Assembly (NCBI RefSeq): GCF_006228185.1
Contig: NZ_CP040825.1
Location: 62,001-126,000 of the forward strand
Reading direction: 5' to 3'
DNA from: Mycoplasma nasistruthionis
Lineage (GTDB): Bacteria; Bacillota_I; Bacilli_A; Mycoplasmatales; Metamycoplasmataceae
DNA: 64,000 nucleotides
Shown: piece by piece, positions 1 through 12,394 of the stretch
How positions within the stretch are numbered: the first letter of the stretch is position 1
Layout of the letters: each line of letters begins with the position of its first letter
Notes under the pieces: model-generated
Told to the model about the DNA's origin: nothing
Databases searched by the model: none
The model's input: the letters and a program-made list of their open reading frames with translations, nothing else
Translations under genes and position numbers: made by a program

Positions 1-1242
1 ACTAATCGCAGTCAATTTTTAAAGTCTGATGATTCTAATGTAAGAAAACAAGCATATCAAAATTACTGAAATGCTTACTATAAACACAAAGATTCGTTAA
101 GTGAATTATTATTTCAAGAATTTCAACGCACGGCAACACATGCTAAATTAACCAAATATGATTCAGCAACGCAAATGCTGACTTCATCAGATAAGGTTTC
201 AGATCAAGTTTTACAAACTTTATTTAAACAAGTTTCTGAAAATAGAAAAGTGTTATTGAAATATCGTAAATACTATAACAAGTTTTATCTTGCTAAGTTC
301 AAGTCTAAAATGAAGAAATGAGACACACAAAGAGAACTAGTTAAAACAAAAGCCCAATATTCAGTAGAAGAAGCAAAACAATTAGTTCTAGATGCCATTC
401 AACCATTTGGTAGCGAATATATTAATCAAGTTCAAAAGGCATTTAATGAGAATTGAATTGACTTTATGAGTGTTGTTAATAAACGTTCAGGAGCTTATTC
501 AATTGGTGGAACGTATGGTATTGATAAGAAATATATCTTAATGAACTTTGATGGTGAGTTAGGAAGTGTGGAAACTTTAGCACATGAATTAGGTCATTCA
601 ATGCATTCATATTTTTCAGACAAAAATCAACCCATTGAACTTAGCCAGTATCCGATCTTTTTAGCTGAAATTGCCTCAATTTTTAATGAGTTAATGCTAT
701 TTGACAATCTGCTAAAAACATCAAATGACAAGAAGTTAAAATTTAAAATTTTAACTAACATGATTGATGGTTTTGTAGGAACAGTCCTGCGTCAGGTACA
801 ATGAGCTAATTATGAATATGATTTATATCACGCTATTGCAAAAGGTAAAATTTCAAGTAGCTATGATGCTATTTCAAAACTGTATTTTGAAAATTCTAAG
901 AAATATTCATTGTCGAAATTAAACAAATATGTTGCCAAAGATAATTTAGGTTCAATTTATGTACCACATTACTACTATGGATTTTATGTTTACAAATATG
1001 CTATAGGACAATTAGTAGCAAATTATTTCTTTGCTGATTATCAAAAACGTGGCAAAGAAGCATTAGATAATTACATCAAAAACTTTTTATCTCAAGGCTC
1101 AAGCGATTATCCGATTGAAATTTTGAAAAAAGTTGGAGTTGACTTAGAAGACAACAACTTTTATACACAAGGATTTGCTTATTTATCAGACCTAATTGAT
1201 CAATGAGTGGTTTTAGGTAAAGAAATTTTTAAAACAAAATAA
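1..1242 (+). CDS. pepF: Oligoendopeptidase F, 3' part
   Basis: This is an M3-family zinc metallopeptidase that cuts short peptides in the cytosol. The 5' end lies outside the window; frame 1 stays open from base 1 to the TAA at 1240-1242, reading TGA as Trp. The zinc motif [11 protein letters not shown] (HExxH) lies near 586-620, followed by the downstream glutamate region [11 protein letters not shown], both typical of PepF. It sits 12 bases upstream of the oligopeptide-binding lipoprotein and the opp operon. That suggests peptides imported by Opp are degraded by this enzyme, although co-transcription is inferred from spacing only. No odd residues were seen in the visible part. Confidence 0.95.
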
Positions 1243-1254
1243 CAAGGAGGTTAT

Positions 1255-4200
1255 ATGAAAAAATGATGATTATTACCAGTAGCTAGTACAAGTTTAATTC
1301 TTCCAGCACTTGCCCTTTCATGTAAAAACACATCAAGCGAAAGAACTTTAAACTTTTTATCTGAAAAACAAGTTGCTGAGTATCAACAAAAAGCACAACA
1401 ATATTCAAAACAAGCTTTAGATGCTCTTGCTGAATTTAATAAATACAGTAAACAAAAACAACAACTTGAACAACAAGCTGATTTATTAATCTTTTCACTG
1501 CAAGATTTAAATTCAGACTTATTAGCTGCGAAAACTAAATTATTCAATTTACAAGCTAAAAAAGAGTTATTATCTTTAGCTCTAGCATCTAGCGATTTTA
1601 CTCAACTAGAAGCCAAAGCGAAAGAATATTCAAACTCAGAATTTAAAATTCAGGATTTTCTAAATTCAGAATTTAATAGTTATTTAAATAAATCTTATGG
1701 AGATGAACAAAATCATTTACCAACACTAAAACAGATTACAGACAGAGCTAAAAGTTTAGAAAGTAATTTAAACACATTAAAACAAACTTTAGATAACAAA
1801 AACATTAATTTGGCTTTATTAAAAGATAAACAAAATAAAACAGAACAAGAAAATGCCCAAATCACAGCACTAGAATCTGAAATTCAAGCATCAAAAGAAC
1901 AACAATCAACTATTTCACAAGAATTAACTCAAAACTCTGAATCAATGTTGGTTGTTCAAAACCATATTTATCAAGATTTGAAACAACAAGCAAGCGATCA
2001 AAGCATGTTAGATGCTCAAATTGCACAACAAAATCAATCAAATCAAGAAGTTCAACAACAAATCAACACAAAACAACAAGAACTATCAACTAAAAAAGCT
2101 GAAATTAACAAACAAATCAGCGACCAAGGCTTAAATGAAAAAATTCAAAGTGCTTTTGATACTTATTCTAAAGCAACTGATGAACAAAGAAAATACAATG
2201 GTTTGCTAGTGCAAAATGACATTTCAGCTTATAGTTATTCAACTAAAGATGCTAATTTTGATGAAACAGGAGCTAATTCAGATCCTAAATATTTATCAAA
2301 ACAAGAAGTCAATAAAATAGTTTTTCCTAATGAACCTTTTGTAAATTCACCAGTTAGTGATAGTTTTGCTAAAAACGGTGTTTTCCAAATTGATACAAAC
2401 TCACAATATTCACCTGGTTATGCTCCATTTGACAACACTGTAAGTTTTGGAAATCGTCAAGCTAATATTTCAGATACTGTTTCAATTTCATTTGTTTCAG
2501 CTGAAAGAATAGGAAAAACAAAACTTAAAGCATCTGATAAGTGAAAATTAAATGAAAACGGTGTTCCTGTTAAAGTAAAAGTTGAAAACATTATTTCACC
2601 AACTGTTTTAAGATACAAATTAGAACTAGCAGACGCAATTATTTTAAAAGTGCCTAATGAAAGCGGACAATTAGTAGAAATGGTTTTTGATTCAGATGAT
2701 GCAGGATTAATTCCGGCACCAACTGAAGTTGTAGTTGAAGATAAATTAGACGAAAACGGAAACCCGGTACTTGATGAAAACGGTCAAGTTGTTAAAGAAA
2801 CAAACAAATACTTTGCCAGTGCTGAAGTTAGAAGGTTTTCATCAAATCCTAAATCAATTAACTCACAGCATTTCTTTGATGTTTTAAATAAATCAACTGA
2901 ACTTAAATTCAGAGTTAGACCAGGTCATTTCTGAACCGATGCTAAAGGAAATCGAACAAAATATCCAATAGTAGCAAAAGACTTCTATCTTGGATTATTA
3001 AGAACACAAATGTGAGACACACCTTATAGGCTATCACATGGTGGTTCAAGGGAAACAGATAATGATGTTAGAAGTATGCTAATTAATCCTGGGAGATTCT
3101 TAGACCCTAGAGCAAACTATGGAAATAAATATTTATTTTCATTATTTAATGTAAGTTTTGATGACTTATTAAAACCAGAAAAATCATTATCAGAAGATGA
3201 CAATTACACATACTTCACAATTCACAGAGAGGATGAAAGTGTTCCAATTACACAATTTGATAAAGTCCTTGAAAATGTCTCTTCTTCATATGAATTTATT
3301 CCGGCACCTTCTGAATATATCATCAACACTTCAAAAGCAAATGCTGAAACAGTAATTTCACAAAAAGATTTAAGTGATGCTCAACTCAAAGCAATCAAAT
3401 CATCAATCCAAAATGCTAAAGGATTGGCTAAATTGAGTGGTATTTACTGATATGGACTTTCAGTTGATGATACTTTATATTCAGGTAAATACATCGGAGA
3501 AGACTTTAATCCAGACACATTAACAATTTCAACAGTAATTAATAAGAATTACTGAGACACAGAATATGTTAATGATTTAACAACAATTAAAAAATTCTCA
3601 AACAAATATGCTTCAGCACCAGTTGAACCAGCTACTTATTCAGATTTATCATACTTCTCATATCTTTCAGGACAAAAAGCCACATATCCATTTACAACCT
3701 TATCAAAAGCCAATAGAGATGCTGTAAATAAAGATCCTGAAGGATATGGAATTGCTTATATTCGTGCTTTATCTAAAAACACATTAGTAAATACCTTCTT
3801 CTGATCAATTCTGCCAAAAGAAGGTACTTCAGCACCATATTACAATGATGAATATGCTTACACAATGTGAGGGATGTCGGCAGCAGAATCAATTAGTACA
3901 AGTTCAAAAAATGCTATAAGAGAAGCAACCGCAGGAACTGGAGGAGAATTTAGAAGCATTTTAACAGCAGCTATTGACTGAAACTCAATCGCTTCAATTC
4001 AGCGTTCACCTCAACCGGTTAAACCTTGAATTACAGGATTGTCTCCTGACTCTAAAATTAATGAACAAAACGACACAGAAACAACTGTTCCAAATAACCT
4101 AAGAGACAACAATGACTTAATTAATGCGGTTTTTGTTGTTGATTCAGAAACAGGACAAAGAGTTGACTTTGGTGAGCTAGGTTCATTAATTAAACCAAGT

Positions 4201-5121
4201 TTTACAAACAATGTTAACGTTTCAGCATCTGATGTTGCTAAATCAGTTGTTTATAGTCAATTGCAAGAAAGAATGAAGAATTTATTAGACAGAGTTTATG
4301 CTAAGTTCAACATTCCTTCAACTAACAAAATTAGTTTTGATATCTACTACAGATATTTAAACTACCCAGATCCAGTAATTAATGCTTTAGATTTAGTAAT
4401 TGCAGCTTGAAACGGATTAGATCCAAGAATGAATGTGAACTTTGTTAAACCAACTACTGAACAATGAAGAAATTACTGAACAGGAACTTCTCCGTTTTCA
4501 CTAGCAGGTTGAGGTTATGACTACGATGGTATCGGTTCAGGAATTGATGGATATTCATTAAATGCCAAAATCATTCCAACACTATTTGCCATAGTTGCTG
4601 ATCCAGAATATGCAGCTAAAATGCAAAATCTTTATCCTCAACTATACAAAGCTGCTCAATATCTAAAAGAGTTTGTCCAAATGAATCGTTTCAGACCGTC
4701 AATTTCTCTTGATGACTTTACAAATAAATTAACAAATTCAAATGTTCAAGATATAGAACATTACTTTGGTTCATTCAAATATGAAAACGATGGATTTGTT
4801 GAATTATCAGCCGAAGAAGCTTCGCAATATGTTGACATTAGTGTATTTAGTTCAAGATTCTGACTAAACTATACAACATCACCAGTAATTGACGATCCAC
4901 AAAATCCAGGTCAAAAGAAAATCATTGATCGTTTAGACTTAGTTGAATTAGCTCAAGAAGTGTCAAACTTAGCTGGCGCTATTCCAGACATTAATTTAGC
5001 AGTTTCAACACAAAAATATTCAAAAACATTAATTAATCCAAATTACATCGTGCCTACAAACTTTTCAGACTATGATGATTTCCAAAGATATAGAACTGTA
5101 AACGGTGTAAGACCTAAATAG
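1255..5121 (+). CDS. oppA: Oligopeptide ABC transporter substrate-binding lipoprotein OppA
   Basis: A 1288-residue lipoprotein that should capture peptides at the outer face of the membrane for OppBCDF. The ATG follows a strong AAGGAGG. The N-terminus is MKKWWLLP followed by a hydrophobic segment and the lipobox LALSC, with Cys23 as the lipidation site. Residues of about 45-330 are rich in Q, K and E and look coiled-coil, an extension absent from classical OppA of about 540 residues. The rest has the W/Y-rich character of SBP_bac_5-type domains (for example WGYDYDGIGSGIDGYS near 4510-4560). Identity rests mainly on size, the lipid signal and the directly following oppBCDF. Many internal TGA codons encode Trp. 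Confidence 0.85.
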
Positions 5122-5132
5122 AAAGGAGAAAT

Positions 5133-6296
5133 ATGCTTAAATACATACTTAAACGTTTTGGTTTTGCAATCATTACTTTGTTAATAATTGTTTTTGTTGT
5201 GTATTGTTTAGTTGCTCAATTTAGTAAAAACCCATTTGCTGAAAAATTAATTCAAAAGCAAAATGAAGGTGGATCTAACGGGCTTACACAACAAGAAATC
5301 AAAGAGTTATTTGACTATTCAGTCCAGTATCACTTGATTCCTAAACTTAATTTCAACGAAGTTCAAACAACTTGAACTCAAATTAAGTTAAACCCAATTA
5401 TTAGATTTGGTTATTGAATTCAAAACTTATTTACTAATTCTGAAAATCCGTTCGGTGCTCCATTTGATTTAAACCTATTAAAATCAACTGGAAGCAGTAC
5501 AATACCGCAATATTTCTTCAGATTCTTAAAATATTCAATCATTATTACATTGCCTGCTTTCTTTATTTCTGCTTGTTTAGGAATTACATTAGGAATAGTA
5601 GCAGGATACAAACGTGGAAGTGCATTAGATGCAGGAATTAACTTCTTTGCTTTATTCTTTATTGCACTACCTTCGTTTGTTATTGCACCAATTTTAATTT
5701 CAATCTTATTTAGTTTAAACTTCCCACCAAACTTCATTAACTTTAACAACCCGGTTGAAGTTGAGGCCTTCGGTGTAGGCAAAATGGTATTATCTTGACT
5801 ACCACCTATTTTAATTATTGTTTTAGGTTCACTATCAGGATACATCACTTATACAAGAAACCAAGTTGTAACAGTACTTACATCAAACTACATTTTAATT
5901 GCCAAATCAAAAGGATTAAGCCGTAAAGAAATATTCTTCAAATATGTGCTTAGAAATATCTCAATTCCACTTGCAGCTATTTTAATTCCTTCATACATAG
6001 GACTATTAACAGGTGGAATTGTTATTGAAACTTACTGAAGAGTACCAGGAACTAGTCAAGTTATTGCACAATCGTTCCCTAATGGTGAAATTAACATTAT
6101 CATGTTTTCAACAGTATTCTTTACATCATTAAGTTTAGCAACCTCAATTTTAGTTGACGTAAGTTATACACTACTAGATCCAAGAATTAAATATACACAA
6201 GCAAATCCATATTCATATTTAAGATTTGCTCATGCATATTACCAAAGAGAAAAATTATTTAAATCATATCAACAACAAATACAGGAAGGAGCATAA
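5133..6296 (+). CDS. oppB: Oligopeptide ABC transporter permease OppB
   Basis: A 387-residue membrane permease forming half of the peptide channel. It begins with LKYILKRFGFAIITLLIIV, the usual OppB/DppB start with a first membrane helix after basic residues. Several further helices follow. The EAA-type cytoplasmic loop appears near 5900-5950 (AKSKGLSRKEIFFKYVLRN) and contacts the ATPases. The start has a good AAAGGAG. The stop TAA overlaps the ATG of oppC (TAATG), indicating translational coupling. The extracytoplasmic loop between helices 1 and 2 is longer than in enterobacterial OppB, as is common in mycoplasmas. Confidence 0.93.
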
Positions 6297-7657
6297 TGAA
6301 CGCTAGAGAATTTGAAAAAAAATATAAACTTTCATTAGACAACATGCGTAGCTCAATTAGTGCATTTGCTCCTGAAAGCAATGCAGCTTTAAATAATATT
6401 GCTGGTAAACCTAAAAAGTTAATTGTCGAAATTTTTAAAAGATTTTTCAGCAACTGAGTAGCTGTAGTTTCGTTATTTGTGTTTTTAACAATTTTCATTA
6501 TGTCAATTGTTATTACAACTTCTGCCAAATATTCATCAACTGAACCACTATATAAAACACTTGATTTTAAATATAATGTTGCTGATAATTTATCAACACC
6601 AGATTGACAAACAATTACAGCTTCACAAGACGTAACAAACTTACCACCAGTGTTTTCTCCTTGATATAATCCGGAAGGAAATATTTCAAACTTCGAGAAA
6701 CTGACTGAACAGTGATCAAATCCAAACTACTACGGTGGAGCTTTATGAAAACTAATTTACTTTGGTGAAAATAATACCAATAATTACATTAAATTAGAAA
6801 CATTAACACCTACAACAAACCGTTTATTAGTTAATGCATATGCATTTTACAAAGTTAAAAATATTGAAATTATTTTAAACAAACTAGTTGAAGCTCGTCA
6901 TTTATCAACTGATATGACTTTAGCGGAAGCTAATTCATTAATTAAACAAATAGAAGCCTGAAACCCACAATTAAACTTATCAACTTATCTAGGAACAAAC
7001 GCTAGAGGAATTGATATTTGAACACTTTCATGAGTAGGAACATGACAAGCAATTAGATTAGCTATTATTGTTGCAACAATTCAAACATTAATTGGAGTAG
7101 CAATTGGGGCTTATTTAGGTTTCCATGTTGGATCATTTATCGACACTGCTATTATGCGTCTAATTGATATTTTCGTAGCTCCTCCTACATTAATTTGATT
7201 ATTAATTTTTGCAGCTACATTTGGTACAACTGACTTAACACTAGCATTAGCTTTAATTTTTGTTGGTTGAGTTGGTTCAGTAGGAAGTACAAGACTATTT
7301 GTTATTACTGTTAAAGATCAAGAATTTATTACTGCTTCAAAATCAGTTGGAGCATCTAAAGCGCGTTTAATTTACAAACATGCTCTACCAGCAATAATTG
7401 GAAAAATTTCAACCAGTTACGTTGCTTCAATTCCATCAATTATTTTATCTGTATCATCACTAGCATTCTTAGGGTTCTTTAAATCTGATTCAGCTAACTT
7501 AGGGGCAATCTTATCTAACGCAGCTGCTCAAGCAGGAAACAACCCATTCATCTTAGTGCTACCAGCGATGATCTTATTATTAATTTCAGTTTCACTACAC
7601 TTTGTGGCTCTAGGTGTTCATGATGCCTTAGATCCAAAAGTTATTCGTGCTAAATAG
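6296..7657 (+). CDS. oppC: Oligopeptide ABC transporter permease OppC
   Basis: A 453-residue second permease of the peptide importer. The ATG shares a base with the oppB stop and follows GGAAGGAG. A cytoplasmic N-terminus of about 45 residues precedes the first helix. A long extracytoplasmic region of about 150 residues follows. The permease core contains the EAA loop (SKSVGASKARLIYKHALP near 7330-7390). TGA encodes Trp repeatedly (for example WLLIFAATFG near 7195). The gene ends 12 bases before oppD. Its order between oppB and oppD matches the standard operon. Confidence 0.93.
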
Positions 7658-7669
7658 ATAGGAGATCCA

Positions 7670-8716
7670 ATGAAAGAAAAGTTATTAGATGTTCGTAATT
7701 TAAAAGTTTCATTTAAATTACGTCGTAACAAATTCATTACTATCGTACGTGGAATTGACTTAAAAATTAACAAAGGTGAAATAATTGGAATTGTAGGTGA
7801 ATCAGGTTCAGGAAAATCAGTAACTTCAAAATCATTACTAAACATTAATGAAAATGCTTTTATTACTGCTGATAAAATGGAAATTGACTCAATAGACCTA
7901 CTACAAAGTACTAAAGATAAATTCTGACAAACAATTCGTGGACATAAAATCGGATACATTCCTCAAGATCCGCTAACTTCACTAAACCCAACTCGTAAGA
8001 TTGGAAAACAATTATTAGATGCATTAAACAAAAATGCTGACTGAAAAGATAAAACTTATATTGAAAAACGTCAATACCTAGTTTCATTATTAAAACAATT
8101 TGGTATTCGTCAAGCTGAAAACGTTTTTGATATGTATCCACATACATTAAGTGGTGGAATGAAGCAACGTGTTGTTATTACAATGGTTGTTGCACTTAAA
8201 CCAAACTTAATTATTGCTGACGAACCAACTACAGCACTTGATCCAACTGTTCAAGCCAGTGTTCTAGCACTTTTTGAACAAATTAGAAAAGAATTAAACA
8301 TTACAATCGTATTAATTAGCCACAACATTTCAGTTGTTGCTAAATTCTGTGATTATATTTATGTAATGTATGCTGGAAAAATTGTTGAAAAAGGTTCAAA
8401 ACAAGACATTTTCACTAAACCAGCACACCCTTATACATGAGCTTTAATTTCAGCAATTCCTGAAAACAAACAAGATCGTTTATATTCAATTCAAGGTACT
8501 CCACCAGATATGAACAACTTACCACTGGGTGATGCATTTGCACCTAGAAACCCATACGCACTAGAAATCGATTTTATAAAAGAACCACCATTATTCGAAG
8601 TATCAAAAGGGCACTATGCTGCTACTTGATTATTGCACCCTGATGCACCAAAAGTTGAATTATCACCCGAATTAAAAGCAAGATTAGACAGTTTCAAGAA
8701 GGTATTTAATGAGTAA
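7670..8716 (+). CDS. oppD: Oligopeptide ABC transporter ATPase OppD
   Basis: A 348-residue ATP-binding subunit. Walker A GESGSGKS is at about residues 43-50. The Q-loop is in [15 protein letters not shown], the signature is LSGGMKQR, Walker B is [14 protein letters not shown] and the switch His is in LISHNIS. The C-terminus has the oligopeptide-transporter extension, in which Cys ligands of a possible Fe-S site seen in some homologues are not evident. RBS is AGGAGA. The gene overlaps oppF by eight bases. It pairs with OppF to energise peptide import. Confidence 0.94.
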
Positions 8717-11096
8717 AACAATTTTAGAAGTTATTAACTTAAAGAAATATTTCGTCAACAAAGGATCAGTTAATAAAGCTGTAGATGACGTTTCATTTGA
8801 TGTTAAAGAAGGTGAAATTGTCGGATTAATTGGAGAATCTGGTTCAGGTAAAACAACTATTGGTCGCTCATTGCTTCGTTTATATGATGATTACAATGGA
8901 TTTGTGCGTTTAGATGGTCAAATTATTTCTGGTAAAAAAATATCTAGAAAACGTCGTAAATTCATGCGTAAAAACATTCAAATGATATTCCAAGACCCAA
9001 TGGCTTCATTGAATGGACAAAACACAATTTACAGCATTTTAAAAGAACCATTAATTGTTAATGGGATTATCAAAAATAAACGTAAAGACATTGCTTCAGA
9101 TTGATACAAGGTAAAACAAAACTTTAGATATACATTCTTAGAACAAGCGTTGAAATTTCAACTACAAAATCTTGAAATTTCAATTGATTTACATACTCCT
9201 TTTATTAAAAAATGACAAAAACAAGCTTATCAAGTTTCATTTGATTTAGAAAATAACTTAGATGACCAATTTAACTCATATTTCGGTTATTTAGAAGATA
9301 GAACCAAAATTAATTCAGTTGTAATTAATGGTTTATATACAAATACCGAAAAATTAATTGCCTTATATGAACAAAAACAACAAGATTTCAGAAACCAAAG
9401 AATTGATTTTGATGAAGTTGAATTAGAAAATGCTAGAAACAATTACAACCATCAATTTAATTTATTATTTTTAAATCAAAACTTTTTAGACTTAAAAGCA
9501 ACATATACAGCATCAAACAACAAGTATCTAGAAATAAAAAACAATTATAATGACGTTGCTAATATTTCAAAAAATTCAGTTCGAAATTTCCAAGCTGAAA
9601 TTAAAAACGAATACAAAATGCACCGAAATGATGCTTACAGCTCATATTCATTAGACTTCTTTTTCCACAAATACAAACTGTATTTAATCAATAAACAACT
9701 TTACAAAGAATTAAGCGCAAATCTAAACAAATTACTATTTTTAGACTTCGAAGACTTAAAACAATTAGCAACTGAATTTAAGCAGTATTCACAAGATTTT
9801 TATGCTAATAATTTAATAGTAGATACTACTAAAAAAGCATCAATTAAACAAATTAAACAAATCATCAAAGAACAATATAACTTTGATTTAACTAAATACA
9901 TTGAAAAATCAGCTAATTTAAAACAACAATTACTACAAGAAAAAAGACAAGCTTGCAAAACTAAATTTGCTGATTTATTACAAGTTGTTAAAGCTTTCTT
10001 CAAAGGGCCGAAAGTTAATTTAGACAACTTTAAAAATGCTAAAAATCAATTAAAACAAGCTCAAGCCACCTTTGATGCTGAAGCTGAAAAATATGTTTTA
10101 GAATACAACAAAAGAATTGAAGTTATAAAACAACAAATTGAGCAAAAACAAGTCATTTTGGCTGACTTAAAAGCACAAGATGATGCAATATTTGCTCAAT
10201 TTAAACTAAATCATAAAAACTTTACTGAGTTTTACACAAATCAAATTATTAAACCACTTGAAAAAGCCAAAAAAGACACTAAAGAATATGCAGAATATAA
10301 GCAACATATTATTGACTTAAAAGTTTATCAAACAAACGTTGCTGATCGTTTAAACGGTATTAAATCATTCGTTATTGAATCAAAATACTTAAACAAAAAC
10401 TTACACAACATTTATTCATTATTAGGTATTACTAAACTTGACTTAAAAACAACTAATTCATGATTAGATAAACCTTTAAACTTTGTTATGAAGCCGATTA
10501 GAATGGCTAAAATTGGTGAATTATACGCTCAAAATATCATTTATAAAGCGCTAGAAGATGTTGGTTTATTAAAACAATTTGCTTACCGTTATCCACATGA
10601 ATTCTCAGGTGGACAACGTCAAAGAATTGTCATTGCTAGAGCCTTAATTACTGAGCCGAAAGTCATTGTTGCTGACGAACCGATTGCTTCGTTAGACATT
10701 TCAATCCAAGCACAAGTTGTAAATTTACTAAAAGACTTGTGTAAGCAAAAAAATATTGGAATGGTATTTATTGCGCATGACTTGTCTATGATTGAATATG
10801 TTGCTGACCGTGTACAAATTATGCACCTTGGTAAAATTGTCGAATCTGGAAAAACAGAAAACATTTACCAAAATGCAGTTCACCCCTACACATTGAACTT
10901 ATTCAAAGCAATTCCTAAAATTTCTAATGCTAATGAAAAATTCCAAGATGTTAAATTTGAGTTATCTTACTTAGAAGAACAAACTTTTCCTAATGTAGCT
11001 AGTCAATTTGTAATCTCAGAAGGTATGCATTATGTTTATGGAACACAAAGCCAATTTGAAAATTGAACAAGTGGTAAAATAGATAAAGATGAATAA
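8709..11096 (+). CDS. oppF: Oligopeptide ABC transporter ATPase OppF with a very large internal insert
   Basis: A 795-residue ATPase partner of OppD, more than twice the usual length of about 330. Walker A GESGSGKTT is at about residues 42-50 and the Q-loop is MIFQDPMASLNGQ. The signature FSGGQRQR lies near residue 632 and Walker B VIVADEPIASLD near 653. Between the Q-loop and the signature, at about residues 130-593, is a K/Q/L-rich, predominantly helical, coiled-coil-like insert. ABC folds from both ends remain intact, so the gene is not frameshifted. Enlarged OppF proteins are known in mycoplasmas; the function of the insert is not known to me. The 3' end overlaps the next ORF by eight bases. 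Confidence 0.93.
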
Positions 11097-11583
11097 TTGA
11101 TTTATTAAATTTATTAATAAGACTTCATATGAAACTTCAACACTTCGTTTCTGATTAATCAATTTAGTTTATGTAGTCTTATACTTTGCTTTAGTTGGAA
11201 CTTACTTTTTAGCTAATCGAACTTTATACAGTTCAATTAGCAATGATTCACAAGCGTTAAACAATTTTTACATTAATGCATTTTCAGTTCCTGCTTTTGT
11301 TGTTTTTGGGGTTAGTGTTATAGCATTACTTTTAAAATTAGGTTTTTTAGAACGTAGCATTGCTAAATTAAAACTAGGTTTTCAAAACGTTGCAGATAAC
11401 CGCGAACAAAGAACTTTAAAAAAGCTAGACAAACACCAACAACAAGCATATTTAAAAGAAAAAAACAGATTAGAAAAACTAAATGCTAACAAACAAAATT
11501 TAAAAACAAAATATCCATTTATATTTGCCAGTTTAGCATGATTGATTCAATGTATTGCATGAATCGTTATTATTTACAATTAA
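11089..11583 (+). CDS. Hypothetical three-helix membrane protein at the end of the opp operon
   Basis: A 164-residue protein reading TGA as Trp, so standard-code ORF finders miss it. The ATG lies inside the end of oppF (ATGAATAA), suggesting translational coupling. Two hydrophobic segments (VYVVLYFALVGTYFL and AFVVFGVSVIALLL) flank a short outside loop. A basic, coiled-coil-like stretch of about 60 residues (KKLDKHQQQAYLKEKNRL) follows, then a final helix FIFASLAWLIQCIAWIVII. I do not recognise a family. Position suggests an accessory of peptide uptake, but that is inference from operon context only. Confidence 0.75.
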
Positions 11584-11588
11584 TTCCA

Positions 11589-11633
11589 AAACCACTCGTT
11601 TGATGTCTACACGAGTGGTTTTTTCATTTTTTT
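11589..11633 (+). terminator. Rho-independent terminator of the opp operon
   Basis: An 11-bp perfect stem (AAACCACTCGT with its complement at 11611-11621), an 11-base loop, then a T-rich tail. It directly follows the stop of the preceding membrane-protein gene. Confidence 0.9.
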
Positions 11634-11705
11634 CCAATGGCCGAAAGAATTAATAAAACTTGTTTAAAAAATTTAATAAAATTTAATAAATCATTAAGGA
11701 GAAAA

Positions 11706-12359
11706 ATGGCTAATTTATTTGACAATACAACAGTTAGAAATGAAGAAGGTTTTCAACCAGTTGCTGACAACAGACCAGTTAAAGCAACAGCTTCATTAGG
11801 TGCAAAAATTTTCATTTATGCATCATTTATTTTAATTTTTCCAATTTTTTGATACATTGGAAAAAGAAATGCATTCAACAGAATGCAAAACCAAATTAAC
11901 AATTTAGCATCAGGAATTGATGTTCAATTACAAAAACGTTCAGACACACTAGGGAAATTAGTACAACAAGTTGCTTCATACAAAAACTTTGAAAAAGAAG
12001 TATTTTCAGATGTTGCAAAATTGCGTTCATTAACATTACAAGGAAACGCAATTGCTAACTCACAAGAAATTGACGCTTTAAACAACTCAGTATTTGGACG
12101 TGTTATGGCAGTTGCTGAAAATTATCCAGAATTAAAATCAAGTTCACTATACATGAACTTAATGGATGAAACAACATACATTGAAAGAGAAATCGCAGCT
12201 TCAAGAAGACTATATAACCAAAAAGTTACAGAATTTAACCAAGAAATTATGGTTTTCCCAAGCAATGTTCCAGCTGCAGCTAGTGGATTAAGCACAGCTC
12301 CACTATTCCAAGCTTCAGTTAAATCTCGTCAAGACGTTGATATGTCTATTTTAAACTAA
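11706..12359 (+). CDS. lemA: LemA family protein
   Basis: A 217-residue membrane-anchored protein of the LemA family, whose role is unclear. After about 35 cytoplasmic residues there is one helix (AKIFIYASFILIFPIFW). A long helical ectodomain follows with the LemA hallmarks NQINNLASGIDVQLQKRSD, then VAENYPELKSS and ETTYIEREIAASRRLYN. The chosen ATG follows AAGGAG at a normal distance; the frame is open further upstream but lacks a ribosome site. It is followed 36 bases later by a DUF3137-like membrane protein, a common pairing, suggesting joint function at the membrane. Confidence 0.93.
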
Positions 12360-12394
12360 TCATTAAATACTATTAATTACAAGATAGGAGTTTG

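Noticed and set aside
8709-11096. oppF as two genes or a gene fusion caused by insertion of foreign DNA
   Set aside because: The frame is continuous, motifs on both sides complete one ABC domain, and composition does not change.
11637-11705. Upstream start for lemA at 11637
   Set aside because: It overlaps the preceding terminator's tail and has no ribosome site; ATG 11706 follows AAGGAG.
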